DNA of 64,000 bases. Source: JAJPKK01 sp963747835. Its GTDB lineage: Bacteria > Pseudomonadota > Alphaproteobacteria > Rhizobiales > Xanthobacteraceae. The position numbers and the translations under genes were made by a program. Positions 34,679-45,800 of this stretch are shown here, in pieces (the first letter of the stretch is position 1; each line of letters starts with the position of its first letter). Under the pieces are notes generated by a model that was not told where the DNA came from, did no database searches, and saw nothing but the letters and a program-made list of their open reading frames with translations. The stretch is from assembly GCA_963747835.1 (NCBI GenBank), contig CAVVGO010000005.1:2232001-2296000 (forward strand). The letters run 5' to 3'.

Positions 34679-35551
34679 TCACGAAGTGGGGGCGCAATTG
34701 CCCACGCCCCACGATCCTGTCTCTTGACCCTGTGAGTACTGAACCCCGTTGATTAGGGTCCAGTATTGGCCGGACTCCATCTGAAACGTAATCGTGTAGT
34801 CCACCGGTCCCGTTCCCTGTATATAATCGATCGTAAGGGTGTATGTGCCGTTGGCATTCTGTGTAATGATTCCATCGAAATTATTTGGCCCAGGCCCGTC
34901 ATTATACTTGCCGACGACTGACGCTTCGCCACTGCCGTTGGGGCTAGCCGCAATGATCGTGACGGAAACGGTGACGCCTCCAAATGTGTTCGAGCAAGTA
35001 GTGCCCATGAACCAATTGGCTGCCTCTTGTTCGGCAGTGGTGAGAATTACCGGGACAAAGGAACCATTCTGCACCCCGTAATTCGATTTTGGGAGGCCGG
35101 TGACGTTCAAAAGCTCGACCGGTGGGACGCTTGTGCCTTGGACGGTTTTCGTAACAATCGTGACGCCGTTAGAGGTCGTCTGGCTCCCGTTACTTCGGCC
35201 GCTTTTTGGGAGATCGCCGTGACGGTTCACAGCGAGCGAACTCTGCAAACTGACCGCGGTGCCGCGGTAGCTGGCGATGCCATCACAGTTACCGTGCCCG
35301 CGGCGATCATGCCCACCATCCTCAAGATCGTGGTGCGTAGTCGACCGATTGGTGGTTACAACCGTCGTCTTGAAGACCGGGGCTTTGATCTGAACGATCG
35401 GAGCGGCGACGTGGACCGTGGGGACCAAAACATGGATGGTGGGGACGGGGACGTGAACGCTGACTACCGCCGCCAAAGCGGTCTGTGACATCAGCACGGA
35501 GAAGGTACTCGCGGAGAGGCCGGCAAATACGCGGTTGGCAAGGCGCGGCAT
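34679..35551 (-). CDS. Secreted protein of the three-member family (member 3)
   Basis: Protein of 290 residues. The signal peptide and N-terminal repeat (VHVPVPTIHVLVPTVHVAAP) match the other members. A shortened linker leads to a C-terminal domain with FMGTTCSNTFGGVTVSV, the shared NANGTYT motif and a terminal GSWGVGNCAPTS, so two Cys may be bridged. It is the most compact of the three. Tandem placement with member 2 suggests duplication followed by fast change of the C-terminal half. Confidence 0.72.
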   Translation of the reverse strand: MPRLANRVFAGLSASTFSVLMSQTALAAVVSVHVPVPTIHVLVPTVHVAAPIVQIKAPVFKTTVVTTNRSTTHHDLEDGGHDRRGHGNCDGIASYRGTAVSLQSSLAVNRHGDLPKSGRSNGSQTTSNGVTIVTKTVQGTSVPPVELLNVTGLPKSNYGVQNGSFVPVILTTAEQEAANWFMGTTCSNTFGGVTVSVTIIAASPNGSGEASVVGKYNDGPGPNNFDGIITQNANGTYTLTIDYIQGTGPVDYTITFQMESGQYWTLINGVQYSQGQETGSWGVGNCAPTS

Positions 35552-35620
35552 GACACTCTCCCGTATCCAGATGTGAATTCCTATTGATTTAGTAGCGCCA
35601 CACGCGTGGGAAGTTCATAT
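35552..35620 (-). promoter_or_regulatory. Conserved upstream block of the secreted family (copy 3)
   Basis: Nearly identical to copy 2 for about 55 bases from the start codon outward, then diverges after GAAGTTCAT. This limits the conserved leader or promoter to roughly 60-70 bases. Confidence 0.5.
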
Positions 35621-36005
35621 GGCTGCAATCTCGCGCCCGCGTGGTCGCGAACGAGATAGGCGTCCCACAGCACGTCCATCGGCTTGTGCCGGGGCACATC
35701 GCGCATCGAGCACGGAATCTCCGCGGCGGGTTGCGTAGTGCCAGCGCGGCGCGGGGGACGCCAAAACGCGCTAGGCTTAACGATGCGGGAGAGCCTGCCT
35801 AGCGATAATCCGATTCCCCGCTACCGGATGCGAGGCCGGTCACGTCGAACTCGGCAAGCCGATGGGTCCGGTGATTGGGGTCCACCGGCCGCAAACGAAC
35901 GCTGCCGCCGATGGGGTCGGTTGGGCCGAAAGTGACCCCGAGCAGACACTGATTGAGTAGACGTTCTTCCGCAGCTCTTGTTTCGGAGGCCTGTGTGTTT
36001 TTCAA
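35621..36005. other. Intergenic region carrying direct repeat copy A
   Basis: No protein-coding gene recognised. It holds the 73-bp repeat (35866-35938) whose second copy lies beyond the HTH-nuclease gene. Confidence 0.45.
35866..35938. repeat. 73-bp direct repeat, copy A
   Basis: Matches 37628-37700 in the same orientation with about 68 of 73 identical positions and no gap (counted by eye). The two copies bracket the HTH-nuclease gene and about 260 bases of flank. Each copy also encodes a similar short peptide tail (DWGPPAANERxRRWGRLxRK), but I do not consider it a gene. Confidence 0.75.
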
Positions 36006-37487
36006 TCAGCTATCAATTTTCAATTGCCACCGACAAAGTGGGTTCGGGACGTGATAAAGTGGGGCACTATTCGTCACAGCGCTGACGATCAGGAGATTAG
36101 GAGCCAAGGCGGGCCGTTTATCAATTCGGCTGCCAGTGACACTAAATTTAACCGCATTGACGTGGGACCGATCGGTCGGGGTGGCTCCAATCGGCGTGGC
36201 ATCCGGATGCAAAGCGCTTGCTACAATGCTGTTCAAGCCGGCTCCCCTTCCAGCAGACGAGAGCTGGACTAGCGCGAGGAAATCTTCCTCAATGGCCCCG
36301 ACGAAGTGAAGCCAGATCAAGGCAGGGTTTCGACCTGTACATTGGTCCGCGGCCCGTTTGATGACGTCAACTGAGCGGCTTCCCAACTCTGACGGCTTAT
36401 GAAGTTGAAGAGATAGCCCGACGGCGAAGCCATCGACTGTCGTGAATGAACGTGCGCTCCCGGCGTTAAAATCGGGATCAAGTGAGCGCATGGAAATGAA
36501 TTGTTGAACTTGACCGTCTTTCAGCAATTCCGTCCATTGGGGCTTCGGAGTGAACGCGATCTTAAAGTCGTTCCCGCCAAATCCCTCCAATGTTCCCAAC
36601 TCAAGATCATCACGGAATCTACCGATCAAATTCGTGCAGTCGTCTCCACGCTTTGAAAGCACAAGCGAAAATACTCCAGATTCGGTCACCGAAGCGCGTC
36701 TTGACTTGGAAACAGACCTAACAAACACATCGAATAGCTGCGCGATCATTTCGTGTTTAATGGGCGCTCCAGTATCCTCGGCAACGGTCTTACACTCCAC
36801 TTCGACAGGTCCCGATGGTCCATCGATCAGCAGATCAAAGTTGCCGAGCCCTTCGAGATCGGCGTGTGTAACTCCAAAGCCCCTTCGAGCGAAGTGAGTT
36901 GCACATCGCAATTCGTGTTCTAGTTGCCTAATATCGCATCCAGGCTTCAAGCCTCCAATGACCATCTGGCGCAGTCGCGAAGCCGCTTTCGCCGATAGCG
37001 ATGTTTTCACTCTGTTGATGTCCGCGATGAGTTGAGCGGCGCGAACCGCAACAGGGTCTGAAATGTCTAATTGAAACGGCGCCATCCCATCAGGCGTCCC
37101 ATCGGTGAAGCGCAAGAATTGTTCATGGAAGAAATACCGATCCCCGTAGAGAAACCTCGTACTCGGCAGAAGTCGCTCAAGTTTTCGCGTGACCTTTCTC
37201 AGCGTGGCATCCAAATCAGCGGCTCCAACGAAATTCACGAAACCTGCGAATTGTCGGGGGAATTCAGATTGCGCAAGGAGGAAAGGGTCAGCGGATCGCT
37301 TTGAGCCGGTCAAAGCGGCTTGAAGAACATCCGGATATGGCATCGGCCGCCCACTCTCCCATCCTTGTAGAGTTCGAACCGAGACTCGAAGTACCGCCGC
37401 CGCCTCCGCTTGCGACAGGCGTTCGCGAGCACGCCAAGATTTCAATAGTTGGGTAGTAGCGTCCGCTTGGGAAGAATCATTGCTCAT
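36006..37487 (-). CDS. HTH protein with PD-(D/E)XK nuclease-like domain
   Basis: Protein of 493 residues. Residues 10-60 form an XRE-type helix-turn-helix (RERLSQAEAAAVLRVSVRTL, QGWESGR). The central region (about 185-300) has a restriction-endonuclease-like core: ELRCATHFARRGF, then GNFDLLIDG with Asp 218 and PVEVECKTV with Glu 231 and Lys 233, the D...ExK metal and catalytic set. The remaining ~190 residues are not recognised. Base composition looks less GC-biased than its neighbours, and it lies alone between 73-bp direct repeats, consistent with acquisition. It may be a solitary nuclease or defence protein with built-in transcription control, or a DNA-bound regulator. There is no methyltransferase partner nearby. 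Confidence 0.7.
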   Translation of the reverse strand: MSNDSSQADATTQLLKSWRARERLSQAEAAAVLRVSVRTLQGWESGRPMPYPDVLQAALTGSKRSADPFLLAQSEFPRQFAGFVNFVGAADLDATLRKVTRKLERLLPSTRFLYGDRYFFHEQFLRFTDGTPDGMAPFQLDISDPVAVRAAQLIADINRVKTSLSAKAASRLRQMVIGGLKPGCDIRQLEHELRCATHFARRGFGVTHADLEGLGNFDLLIDGPSGPVEVECKTVAEDTGAPIKHEMIAQLFDVFVRSVSKSRRASVTESGVFSLVLSKRGDDCTNLIGRFRDDLELGTLEGFGGNDFKIAFTPKPQWTELLKDGQVQQFISMRSLDPDFNAGSARSFTTVDGFAVGLSLQLHKPSELGSRSVDVIKRAADQCTGRNPALIWLHFVGAIEEDFLALVQLSSAGRGAGLNSIVASALHPDATPIGATPTDRSHVNAVKFSVTGSRIDKRPALAPNLLIVSAVTNSAPLYHVPNPLCRWQLKIDS

Positions 37488-37627
37488 TCCATAAGCCTAT
37501 ACGCAATTTGCGTACGTGCCAAATGCCTTGGAGTGATGACTTTAATGTCTGTTGATGACCCCATCTCAGCCGAGGCCCGATCCGGCGGCATGTCCGCTGC
37601 CGACCCGCTCTGCCGCGTAAGCCGGAG

Positions 37628-37700
37628 GTCCGCTGACTGGGGTCCACCGGCCGCAAACGAGCGCCGCCGCCGATGGGGTCGGTTGAGCCGAAAGTGACCC
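37628..37700. repeat. 73-bp direct repeat, copy B
   Basis: Second copy of the repeat at 35866-35938, same orientation, five visible mismatches. It sits in the gap between the start of the HTH-nuclease gene and the 3' end of the next secreted-protein gene. Confidence 0.75.
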
Positions 37701-37738
37701 ATGACGGGGCATCTGGGTTGATGCTCTCGTCTCCGCAC

Positions 37739-38680
37739 TCAGAAATCTGGCGTATGAGCCGTCGGGACCGTGTTCGAAAAACCCGGATTCTCGGCGCAGA
37801 TCGCTTCCGGCCAATCGCCGATTACGCGCCGATAAGTCACGCGTCCGGACCACGGCGTCGTGAAAACGCCGGGGTCTTCGACCGTGAAGTCGACTTGCAA
37901 CCCCGTCTTGGTCGTATCCGGGTCGATGTTGCCGCGCCCGTACATTAGACCGAGACTATTTATGGTTCCGCCGTGCTTTCGGTGCGCTTCGGCTGCGACT
38001 TCGCCGTCGATCAGCCGATAACGCTCGACGACATGCAGCGCTTGGCTGTGGGGGGTGCCAAAAGCATCGACTGTCGCAAATGGTGCAACCTTAATGCCGA
38101 CGGTATCGATCACCAGCGTGTCGCCTTCGTACCAGCCCACCGAGTGGCCCTGCCAACTCGCCGTCGGGTTCTCAGGATGCGACACGTTCAGGGGAACGTG
38201 GCGCACCGTGTTATGAAGCAGGTAAACCAATGTGACCTCATTTTTCACCTGCACAATCAGCGCCCCGAAATGAAGCCCCATCACAAAGGGAGGGGGCTCA
38301 GGCCAGCACGAATTGTGGAGGTCCGGCGGCACGGTACCACCGAGGAGCAAGTCGCCGAACTTCTTGACGGCGGCCGCGGCCTCGGGTTTCAGGATTGGAT
38401 TTGTGTAATCGCCCACCCACATCCCCCTCCCACCCGCACAACATGGCTCCCGCGCGACGATGGCGCCATCGGCCTTGCGGATCGAGTTGACGATGGGACC
38501 GGGACCTGAAGCCGGCGGTTCGAAAAACAGCATATCCCGTCCCCACTGGCCGGAAAGATCGGGAATGGGAGAACCGCTATCCGCGGCCATTGCCGGGCAA
38601 ATGAATGCCGCCGCAAAAAAGACGAACGCGATTGTCCTGGCTGAAAACCGAGGCAGAGAACCTATACGGATACCGGACAT
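37739..38680 (-). CDS. Secreted protein of unknown function
   Basis: Protein of 313 residues from the ATG at 38680, which has a perfect AGGAGG 5 bases upstream. The signal peptide runs through AFVFFAAAFICPAMA. The mature protein starts IPDLSGQWGRDMLFFEPP and contains NSCWPEPPPFVMGLHFG, VGWYEGDTLVIDTVG and the late VTYRRVIGDWPEAICAENPG. The GW-EGDTLVIDT segment recurs in a family of secreted proteins in Proteobacteria whose function is not established. It stands alone, with the direct repeat B downstream and a tRNA-like fragment upstream. Longer in-frame starts (38776) lack a ribosome site. Confidence 0.75.
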   Translation of the reverse strand: MSGIRIGSLPRFSARTIAFVFFAAAFICPAMAADSGSPIPDLSGQWGRDMLFFEPPASGPGPIVNSIRKADGAIVAREPCCAGGRGMWVGDYTNPILKPEAAAAVKKFGDLLLGGTVPPDLHNSCWPEPPPFVMGLHFGALIVQVKNEVTLVYLLHNTVRHVPLNVSHPENPTASWQGHSVGWYEGDTLVIDTVGIKVAPFATVDAFGTPHSQALHVVERYRLIDGEVAAEAHRKHGGTINSLGLMYGRGNIDPDTTKTGLQVDFTVEDPGVFTTPWSGRVTYRRVIGDWPEAICAENPGFSNTVPTAHTPDF

Positions 38681-38770
38681 GAGTTCCTCCTGATTGGATC
38701 GGGCACTGTACAGCCGGGGGGAGCGGGCTGGGGAGGTGAAAATACTCAAGCGTATTGATCCGGCTTGTGA

Positions 38771-38810
38771 GGCCACGTGGCGGAGTGGTTACGCAGCGGT
38801 CCGCAAATTC
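38771..38810 (+). pseudogene. Degenerate tRNA-Cys fragment
   Basis: The sequence starts with an acceptor-like GGCCACG, continues TGGCGGAGTGGTTACGCA (D arm), then GCGGT and the anticodon-loop-like CCGCAAA containing GCA. This matches the 5' half of a tRNA-Cys. The universal U33 is C, and the 3' half of the anticodon stem, the T arm and the acceptor partner are missing. It may be an integration scar. Confidence 0.5.
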
Positions 38811-39800
38811 GGTTACGACCGTACCGGCGGGTGTTCGTCAGTCCCCTGACCTACCGTCTTGTTGGGACTTTCTCGACTTCCCGGGCCTTGCCGCCCTGCT
38901 TCATCCCTCCCCGCGCTAACGAGTTCGGTAGCAATTTCGGTAGCAAGGTACGCGAAGTGTTCTCGCGGTGCGAGCGGTCCACCGGCGCCTCGTTGGCGGC
39001 GGGACCCACCACAGCCTGGGGGACTGGGGGTCCCGAGTTCAACCGGGATAGAGTGCCAAATCCCGGCCTTGAGCGGGCCGCGCGAAGCGACCACCACCTC
39101 TCAACAAGCACGCTGCGACGCAGCCGCACGATGGCGCTCCAAACGACCGACCCCGGCGGCACGGCCATCCTGGCATCCGGCGCGCCGTCTACCGAGGCTG
39201 CGAGCGCAGGTCCCGCGATTAAATGTTGCCAGGGAAACCACTAATCCTGTACCGTCGGACTGCGGTAACTCAATACTGAGCCTCATTCGGCGATGGGATC
39301 GGGTCAAGCCTAAACGCGTCCACACAATCCACGCCAAGTTCAGCTGAGCATCTTCGGGGCAAGCTTTTATTGCCGGTCCCTTATGCCGCGTGGCGCGTCC
39401 CCGTTGGCGACCTAAAATCCCGCGCTTGTCGCGGGGAGGTGTGCGTGGTTCAAGTCGCGCTGGGGCGCGCGGCGAGCGGCAGTTCGACTGCTCCGGGTTG
39501 CTCCCTGACCATGACGTGCTGCGGCGCCATCGCGCGTCGCGCACCCTATCCGGTTTGCGCCGCCGATCGCGCTGAGCGGAGACGTCCCCCCCGGATCAAT
39601 GCCGATGGTGCCGTTGATCGCACCCGCGCCGCGCCGACGGCGCGTGCCCGAGGCACCTATATCGGCCCGCCGCCGCGCTCCGGTGCGCGTGTTCTTATCG
39701 TCGCCGACGCGGCGAAAATCCGACCTTCAAAGCATCTCCGGCCACGTTCCTTGCCGGTACCTTCAGCCGTTGATCGCGGGGCACCTGCGTCAGCGCTGGA
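38811..39800. other. Region without recognised genes
   Basis: About 1 kb on the 5' side of the giant gene. Open frames exist on both strands (for example 38813-39097 minus and 39370-39819 plus), but none shows a recognisable domain, signal peptide or ribosome site. It probably contains the giant gene's promoter and decayed mobile-element sequence. Confidence 0.4.
39402..39476 (+). other. tRNA-Leu(UAA)-like 3' segment
   Basis: GGCGACCTAAAATC resembles a tRNA-Leu anticodon arm, followed by a long GC hairpin (CCCGCG/CGCGGG) like a class II variable arm, a T-loop-like TTCAAGT, and CTGGGGC as a 3' acceptor. No matching 5' acceptor or D arm is seen, and position 33 is C. It may be a relic or a coincidence. 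Confidence 0.25.
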
Positions 39801-42800
39801 ATGGAGACAGCGCACGTGACAGCGATCAGTTGGAAGAACGCCACCAGCGGAAACTGGACGACCGCGAACGATTGGAGCACTGGAGCGGTGCCCGGCGCGG
39901 CCGACGACGCCACCCTGGACCTTACCAGCGGCTACACGGTTACGATCACCACGCCGATCATCGTGAATTCGATTTCGATCGCCGACAGTTCGGCGACGCT
40001 GTCGGTCAACGATCCCGGACACACGATTTCGATCACGGGCAACCTCCTCGCCGGCGGGTCCCTGGACGTCGACGCGAACGGCGGTCAAGGCGGGACCAGC
40101 CTTTCCATCGGCGGCACGCTGGGTAGCAGTAATTTCATCGCCATCGGCAACAGTTCCCTGAGCGCAGCGACGCTCGTGAGCGCCGCCGCACTGTCGGATT
40201 CCGGTACGATCCAGATCACCGGCAGTGCCGGCGATCAAGCGACGCTCGACATTGCGGCGGCTGCGGGTTTCGGAGTGACCGGAATTCTTGAGTGGCACCC
40301 TCGACGTGGCCGGCGATGCCGTCCTGGAATTCGGGGGTGGCAGTGTCGCGACGATCGCCAGCGGCGCGACGCTGACGATCAACGGCCCACACGCGTTTGT
40401 GGCCGACACTGGCGTTCCCGGCAGCAACAGCGCGCTTGAAGGGCTGACCGAGAATGCCGGCACCCTGAACCTGCAAAACGGAGCGTTTCCGGCTGTCGGC
40501 GGAAGCCTCGATAACAGCGGCGGGATCAACGTCGACAATGGCAGCGGTAGCGGCAGCGGACTGACGATCGTCGGCACGCTCATCAACATGGGCTTCCTCG
40601 GCATCGGCAACGGCGCCCTGACAGCGCCGGACACCGTGATGGTCGGCGGCCTCGTCAATTCCGACCAGATCGTCATCACGGGGAACACTAACACCGGCGA
40701 TGCCGCGACGCTCGACGTGGGTTCCACAGCCGGGATCGACGAGCCCGGCGTATTGAACGGCAATATTAATCTCAGCGGCGACGCGCTACTGGAATTTGCC
40801 GGCGGCCCAATCACGACCATTGCGGGCCGGGGAGAATTGTCGATCGACGGTCCGCGGGCTTTCGTGGCGGATTTGGTCGATACCACCAGCAATAGCGCGC
40901 TGACCGCGCTCTCCGATAATGCCGGCACTTTCGACCTGCTGGACGGCGCTTCGCTGAGCATTGGCGGTACCCTCAACAATACCGGCACCATCACGGTCGC
41001 TAGCACGTCGAATGGAAGCAGCAGCGGCACCGTGTCGATCGCCGGGACGCTGGTTAATGACGGTACCCTCAACGTCGGTAATTCGTCGCTCACCGCTTCC
41101 GACACGATATCGGCCGGCGGGCTCCTTAACAGTGGCTCGATCGTGATTTCCGGCAATGCGAGCTTTCAGGCGACGCTTGACGTCCAAGCCCCCGCCGGAT
41201 TTGGCGAGACCGGGGTACTCACCGGCCGCGTCACCCTGGGCGGCGACGCGCTCCTTGAGTTCGCCAGCGGCGGGATCTCGACGATCGCGGGCGGCGGCGC
41301 GTTGGTGATCGACAGCGACCAGGCGTTCGTGGCGCATACCGGCAGCCTTGGCAGCAACAGCGCCCTGACGGCATTGTCCACCAATGACGGCACCGTCGAT
41401 CTTGGTGGCGGAACCATCCTGTCGCTCGGCGGCGGCCTGCTAAACGCGAACACAATCAATATTGACGACTTCAGCGGAAACCTTGGCAGCGGCAGCGGAC
41501 TTGCGGTCGCAGACACGCTCATTAATACGGGCGTTCTCGACATCGGGGACGACAACCTGACGGCGCCCGACACCGTCACGGTTGCGGCGCTGATCAACTC
41601 CGGCTCCATCGCGATTGCCGGCGACGCAACCGCGGGCGGCGCCCTCGTGGTCCATTCCGCCGCAGGTCTGGGGGCGCCCGGGCTTCTGACCGGCAACATC
41701 AATCTGAGCGGCTATGCGCTGCTGCAGTTCGATAGCGGCCTTATCACCACGATCGCGAAAAATGCCGAGTTGGTGCTCAACAGCCCGCACGCCTTCGTGG
41801 CTTACGCCGGCAGCACCAACAGCAATAGCGCACTGACCGGGCTGTCCGACAATGCCGGCGTCCTCGACATCGGCGACGGCAGTTCCATCGCCACCGCCGG
41901 CGACCTCGCCAATGCCGGCACCCTGAACATCGACGGCTTCGGCGACGATGCGGGCGACGGCAGCGGGCTTTCGGTCGTCGGGACCCTGACCAATACCGGC
42001 TCCCTCAACATCGGCGACAACAGCCTCACCGCCGCCGACGCGGTCACGGCGGCGGCGCTCGTCAATACCGGCACGGTGACCATTTCGGGGAACGCGTCCA
42101 GCGGCACGCCGGCTACCCTGACGGTGAACGGGGCCGCCAGCAACGCGGACAATCTGTCGATCGACGCGGCGGGCGAACTCAACGTCACCGGCGGCCATGT
42201 TTTCACGCAGACGGCCGGGACCGCGACTGTATCCGGCATCTTTGCTGCCACGACGATTGCCCTCGTCGGCGGGACGATAGTGGGAACCGGTACCATCGAC
42301 GGCGATGTCGGCAATACCGGCGGGATTATTTTCGGTGGCACATCGTCGCCCGGAACGCTCACCGTCGACGGAAATTATACGCAGGGCGGTGCTGGGCTTT
42401 TCGAAGCGTTGGTAACCGGAACGGCATCCAATCAGATCGGCTCCGTGCACGTATCCGGCGACGTCGACCTGCAAGACGGAATCCTCGATTTCAACTTCGG
42501 CAACTTCACCCCGGCACTGGGCGACAGCTTCACCCTGATGACCTTTGCGCCGGGCGGCCTGACCGGCACCTTCGGGTCCACTGAAGATGGCCACTTCGTC
42601 GGCGACGGCAACAGCGTCAACATCGGCAATGGCCTCAGCCTATCGATTATTTACGACGATGCGGCCGGTACCATCACGGCCGACGTCGTTAGCGCGACGT
42701 CGGCCGACAGTTGGACCGGGGCCAACGCCAATTGGACCAGCACGGGCGATTGGAGCACCGGAGCGGTGCCGGGTTCGTCGGATGATGCCGTTCTCGGCGG

Positions 42801-45800
42801 AACCGCCGGCTATACGGTCTCGATCACGGCGCCGATTACGGCCACGGCCGATCTCGATATCAGTGACACGAACGCGACGCTCTCGAATTCAGGACACCGC
42901 CACCGCGCTGACGGCCGGCGACCTGACCAATGTCGGCCAGGTCAATATCGATACTTCCGGCAACGGCGGCAGCGCGGTCACGGTCGGCGGCACGCTGCGA
43001 AACGGCGGCAACTTCAACATCGGGAATACCGGAATCACGTCGTCGGTGAGCTTAACCGCCGCAGGCCTCGCGAACCTGTCGTCAACGAGTAGCCTGACCG
43101 GCATCATCAATCTCGTCGGAAGCACAGCGCTCGGCAGTACCGATCAGGCGCTGCTCGCCGTACTCGCGGCGGCGCCCGGAACGCTCGTCGGCGACTTCAA
43201 CCTGACCGGCGATGCGCTGCTGCGGTTTGCGAGCGGTGCCATCACGACGATCGGCGGCAATTCCGAGTTGACGCTCAACGGGAGCGCCGCACAAGTCGGG
43301 ATTGCGGGCGCGAGCGGCAACAATAACGCCCTCGATACCCTGTCCGACAATGCCGGGACGCTCAATCTCACTGCCGGCGCGTCGATTACGACCAACGCGG
43401 GGACGAATTTCGACAATACCGGCGGCATCGATCTCGATACCTTCCTCAACCCCGGCGGCAGCTCCCTGACGATCGGCGGCATCCTGACCAATAGCGGCCA
43501 GATCCAGATCGGTGCATTAGGCGAGTTCCAATTTGGCGCCAACGGAATCATCGCGCCCGATACGATTACGGCCACCGGGCTAGACAATTCCGGCAGTATC
43601 ACGATTCTCGGAAGTACCGCGACCGTCAGTCCGCCCGAGGCGCTGCTCAACATCCTCGCCGCCGCGCCGTCGACATTGACCGGCACCTACACGCTTGCCG
43701 GCAATGCGCTGCTGCAATTTTCGAGCGGCGCCATCACTGCGATCGGCGGCGATGCCGGATTGTCGCTCAATGGCGCCTTGGCGCAGGTCGTGATTACCGG
43801 CAATAACGCCAACAACAATGCGCTCGATACGCTTGCCGAGAATGACGGCAATCTCGCCCTTGTCAACGGTGCATCGATCGCGACCGATCCGGGCACCAAT
43901 TTCTACAATACCGGATCGATCTCTCTCGACGGCTTCCTCAACCACGGCGGCAGCGCGCTGACCATTGGCGGCGTGCTGACCAACAGTGGTGAAATTCAGA
44001 TCGGCCCGGGCCCCGGCGACGGCACCATCACGGCGTCGGATACGGTGACCGCGCAAGGCCTCGACAACCTTGTGAGCCAAGACGCCCAAATCGATCTCGA
44101 TGGAAACGACGCGGCGGGAAGCACGGCCCAGGCGGTGCTGAACATTTTGTCGTCGGCGCCGACGACGCTGACCGGCACCTTCAATCTTGCTGAGAACTCT
44201 TTGCTGCAATTCGCCAGCGGCGGCATCACGGCGATCGCTTTTAATTCGACCCTCGCGATCAGCGGCACCGCATCGCATGTGGCGATCAGCGGAAATACCG
44301 GGACCAGCAGCGCTCTCGACACGCTTGCCGCGAATTACGGCGATCTCGAGCTTTCCACCGGCGCTTCGATAACGACGAACGCCGAAGTCGATTTCGATAA
44401 TACCGGGTCAATTCATCTCGACTTCAATTTGGGCGGCAGCTCGCTGACGATCGGCGGCGTGCTCACCAACAGCGGCGACATCGATATCGGCAATAGCGGC
44501 ATCACCTCGACCGTCGTCCTGACCGCCCAGGGATTGAACAATCTTGTAGCGCAAAACGCGGATATCGCGATTGCGGGAAATACCACGGCAGGCACGACCG
44601 CTCAGGCGCTGTTGAACATTCTGGGAGCGGCGCCGACGATCCTGACCGGCAGCTACAATCTGACGGGCGATGCTCTGCTGCAATTCGCGAGCGGCGCCAT
44701 CGCAACGATCGGCGCAAATTCGACTCTCGAAATCACCGGTACCCAACCGCAGGTGGCGATCAGCGGCAACAGCGCCAACAACAACGCACTCGATGACCTT
44801 GCCGAGAATGACGGCACGCTGCAGCTCAACCAAGGCGCAGCGATCACTACCAATTCCGGCGTCGATTTTGACAACACCGGTACCGTGACAATTGGAAACA
44901 GCGATAACAATTCTGGCGGCAGCGCTCTCACCATCGGCGGGGTGCTGACCAACAGCGGCGACCTCTTCCTCGGCAACGGCGGGCTCGTCAGCTCCGACAC
45001 CGTGACAGCGCATGGACTCGTCAATCTGGTTGCCCAGAATGCCGAGATCGACCTGACCGGAAGTACCACGACCAGCACCGGCAACGCGGTGCTGAATATA
45101 CTGTCGGCGGCGCCGACCACGCTCACGGGTACCTACAATCTGTCGGGCTATGCCCTGCTGGAATTCGCAAGCGGCGGCATCGTGTCGATCGGCGGCAATT
45201 CAACGCTGGCGATTGACGGCAGCGCCGCCCGGGTGGCGATCAGTGGCAACGCCGGCACCAACAGCGCGCTCGACACCCTCACCGAGAACGATGGCACGCT
45301 AGACCTCACGGACGGCACCGCGATCGCCACCAACACGGGACTGAATTTCGCCAACACCGGCACCGTGGAGGTGGATGCCGGCGGAGCTGGCGGCAGCAGT
45401 CTCGGCATCGGCGGCCTCTTCACCAATACCGGCAGCCTCCAGCTCGGCAATGACGGTGATGCGCGCGCGACCTCGGCAAGCGCTGGCGGCCTCGACAATA
45501 CTGGCACGTTCAATCTCAATAACAGTACGCTCGCGCTCGGCTCGGCGCTCGACAATGCCGGACAGCTCAATATCGGCGACAATGGAATTTCCCTGCCGAC
45601 CGAGATCATCGCCACCACCCTCGACAACACCGAGAGCGGTACCGTCGCGTTGAGCGGCAGCAGCGCTGCTTCGGCGTCGCTTACCATCGCCGGCCTCGCC
45701 ACCAATTTGGCCAACCTGCAAATCAATCCCGGCGGTGTTGCCGAAGTCGGCAGCCTCGATAACACCGGAACCATCACGCTCTCCGGTAATGCCGGCACGC

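Noticed and set aside
39657..41156. 499-residue minus-strand open frame opposite giant gene 1
   Set aside because: It is the mirror of the Gly/Thr/Asp-rich repeat coding strand; composition is Pro/Ser/Val-rich without domains, and similar long antisense frames occur all along both giant genes.
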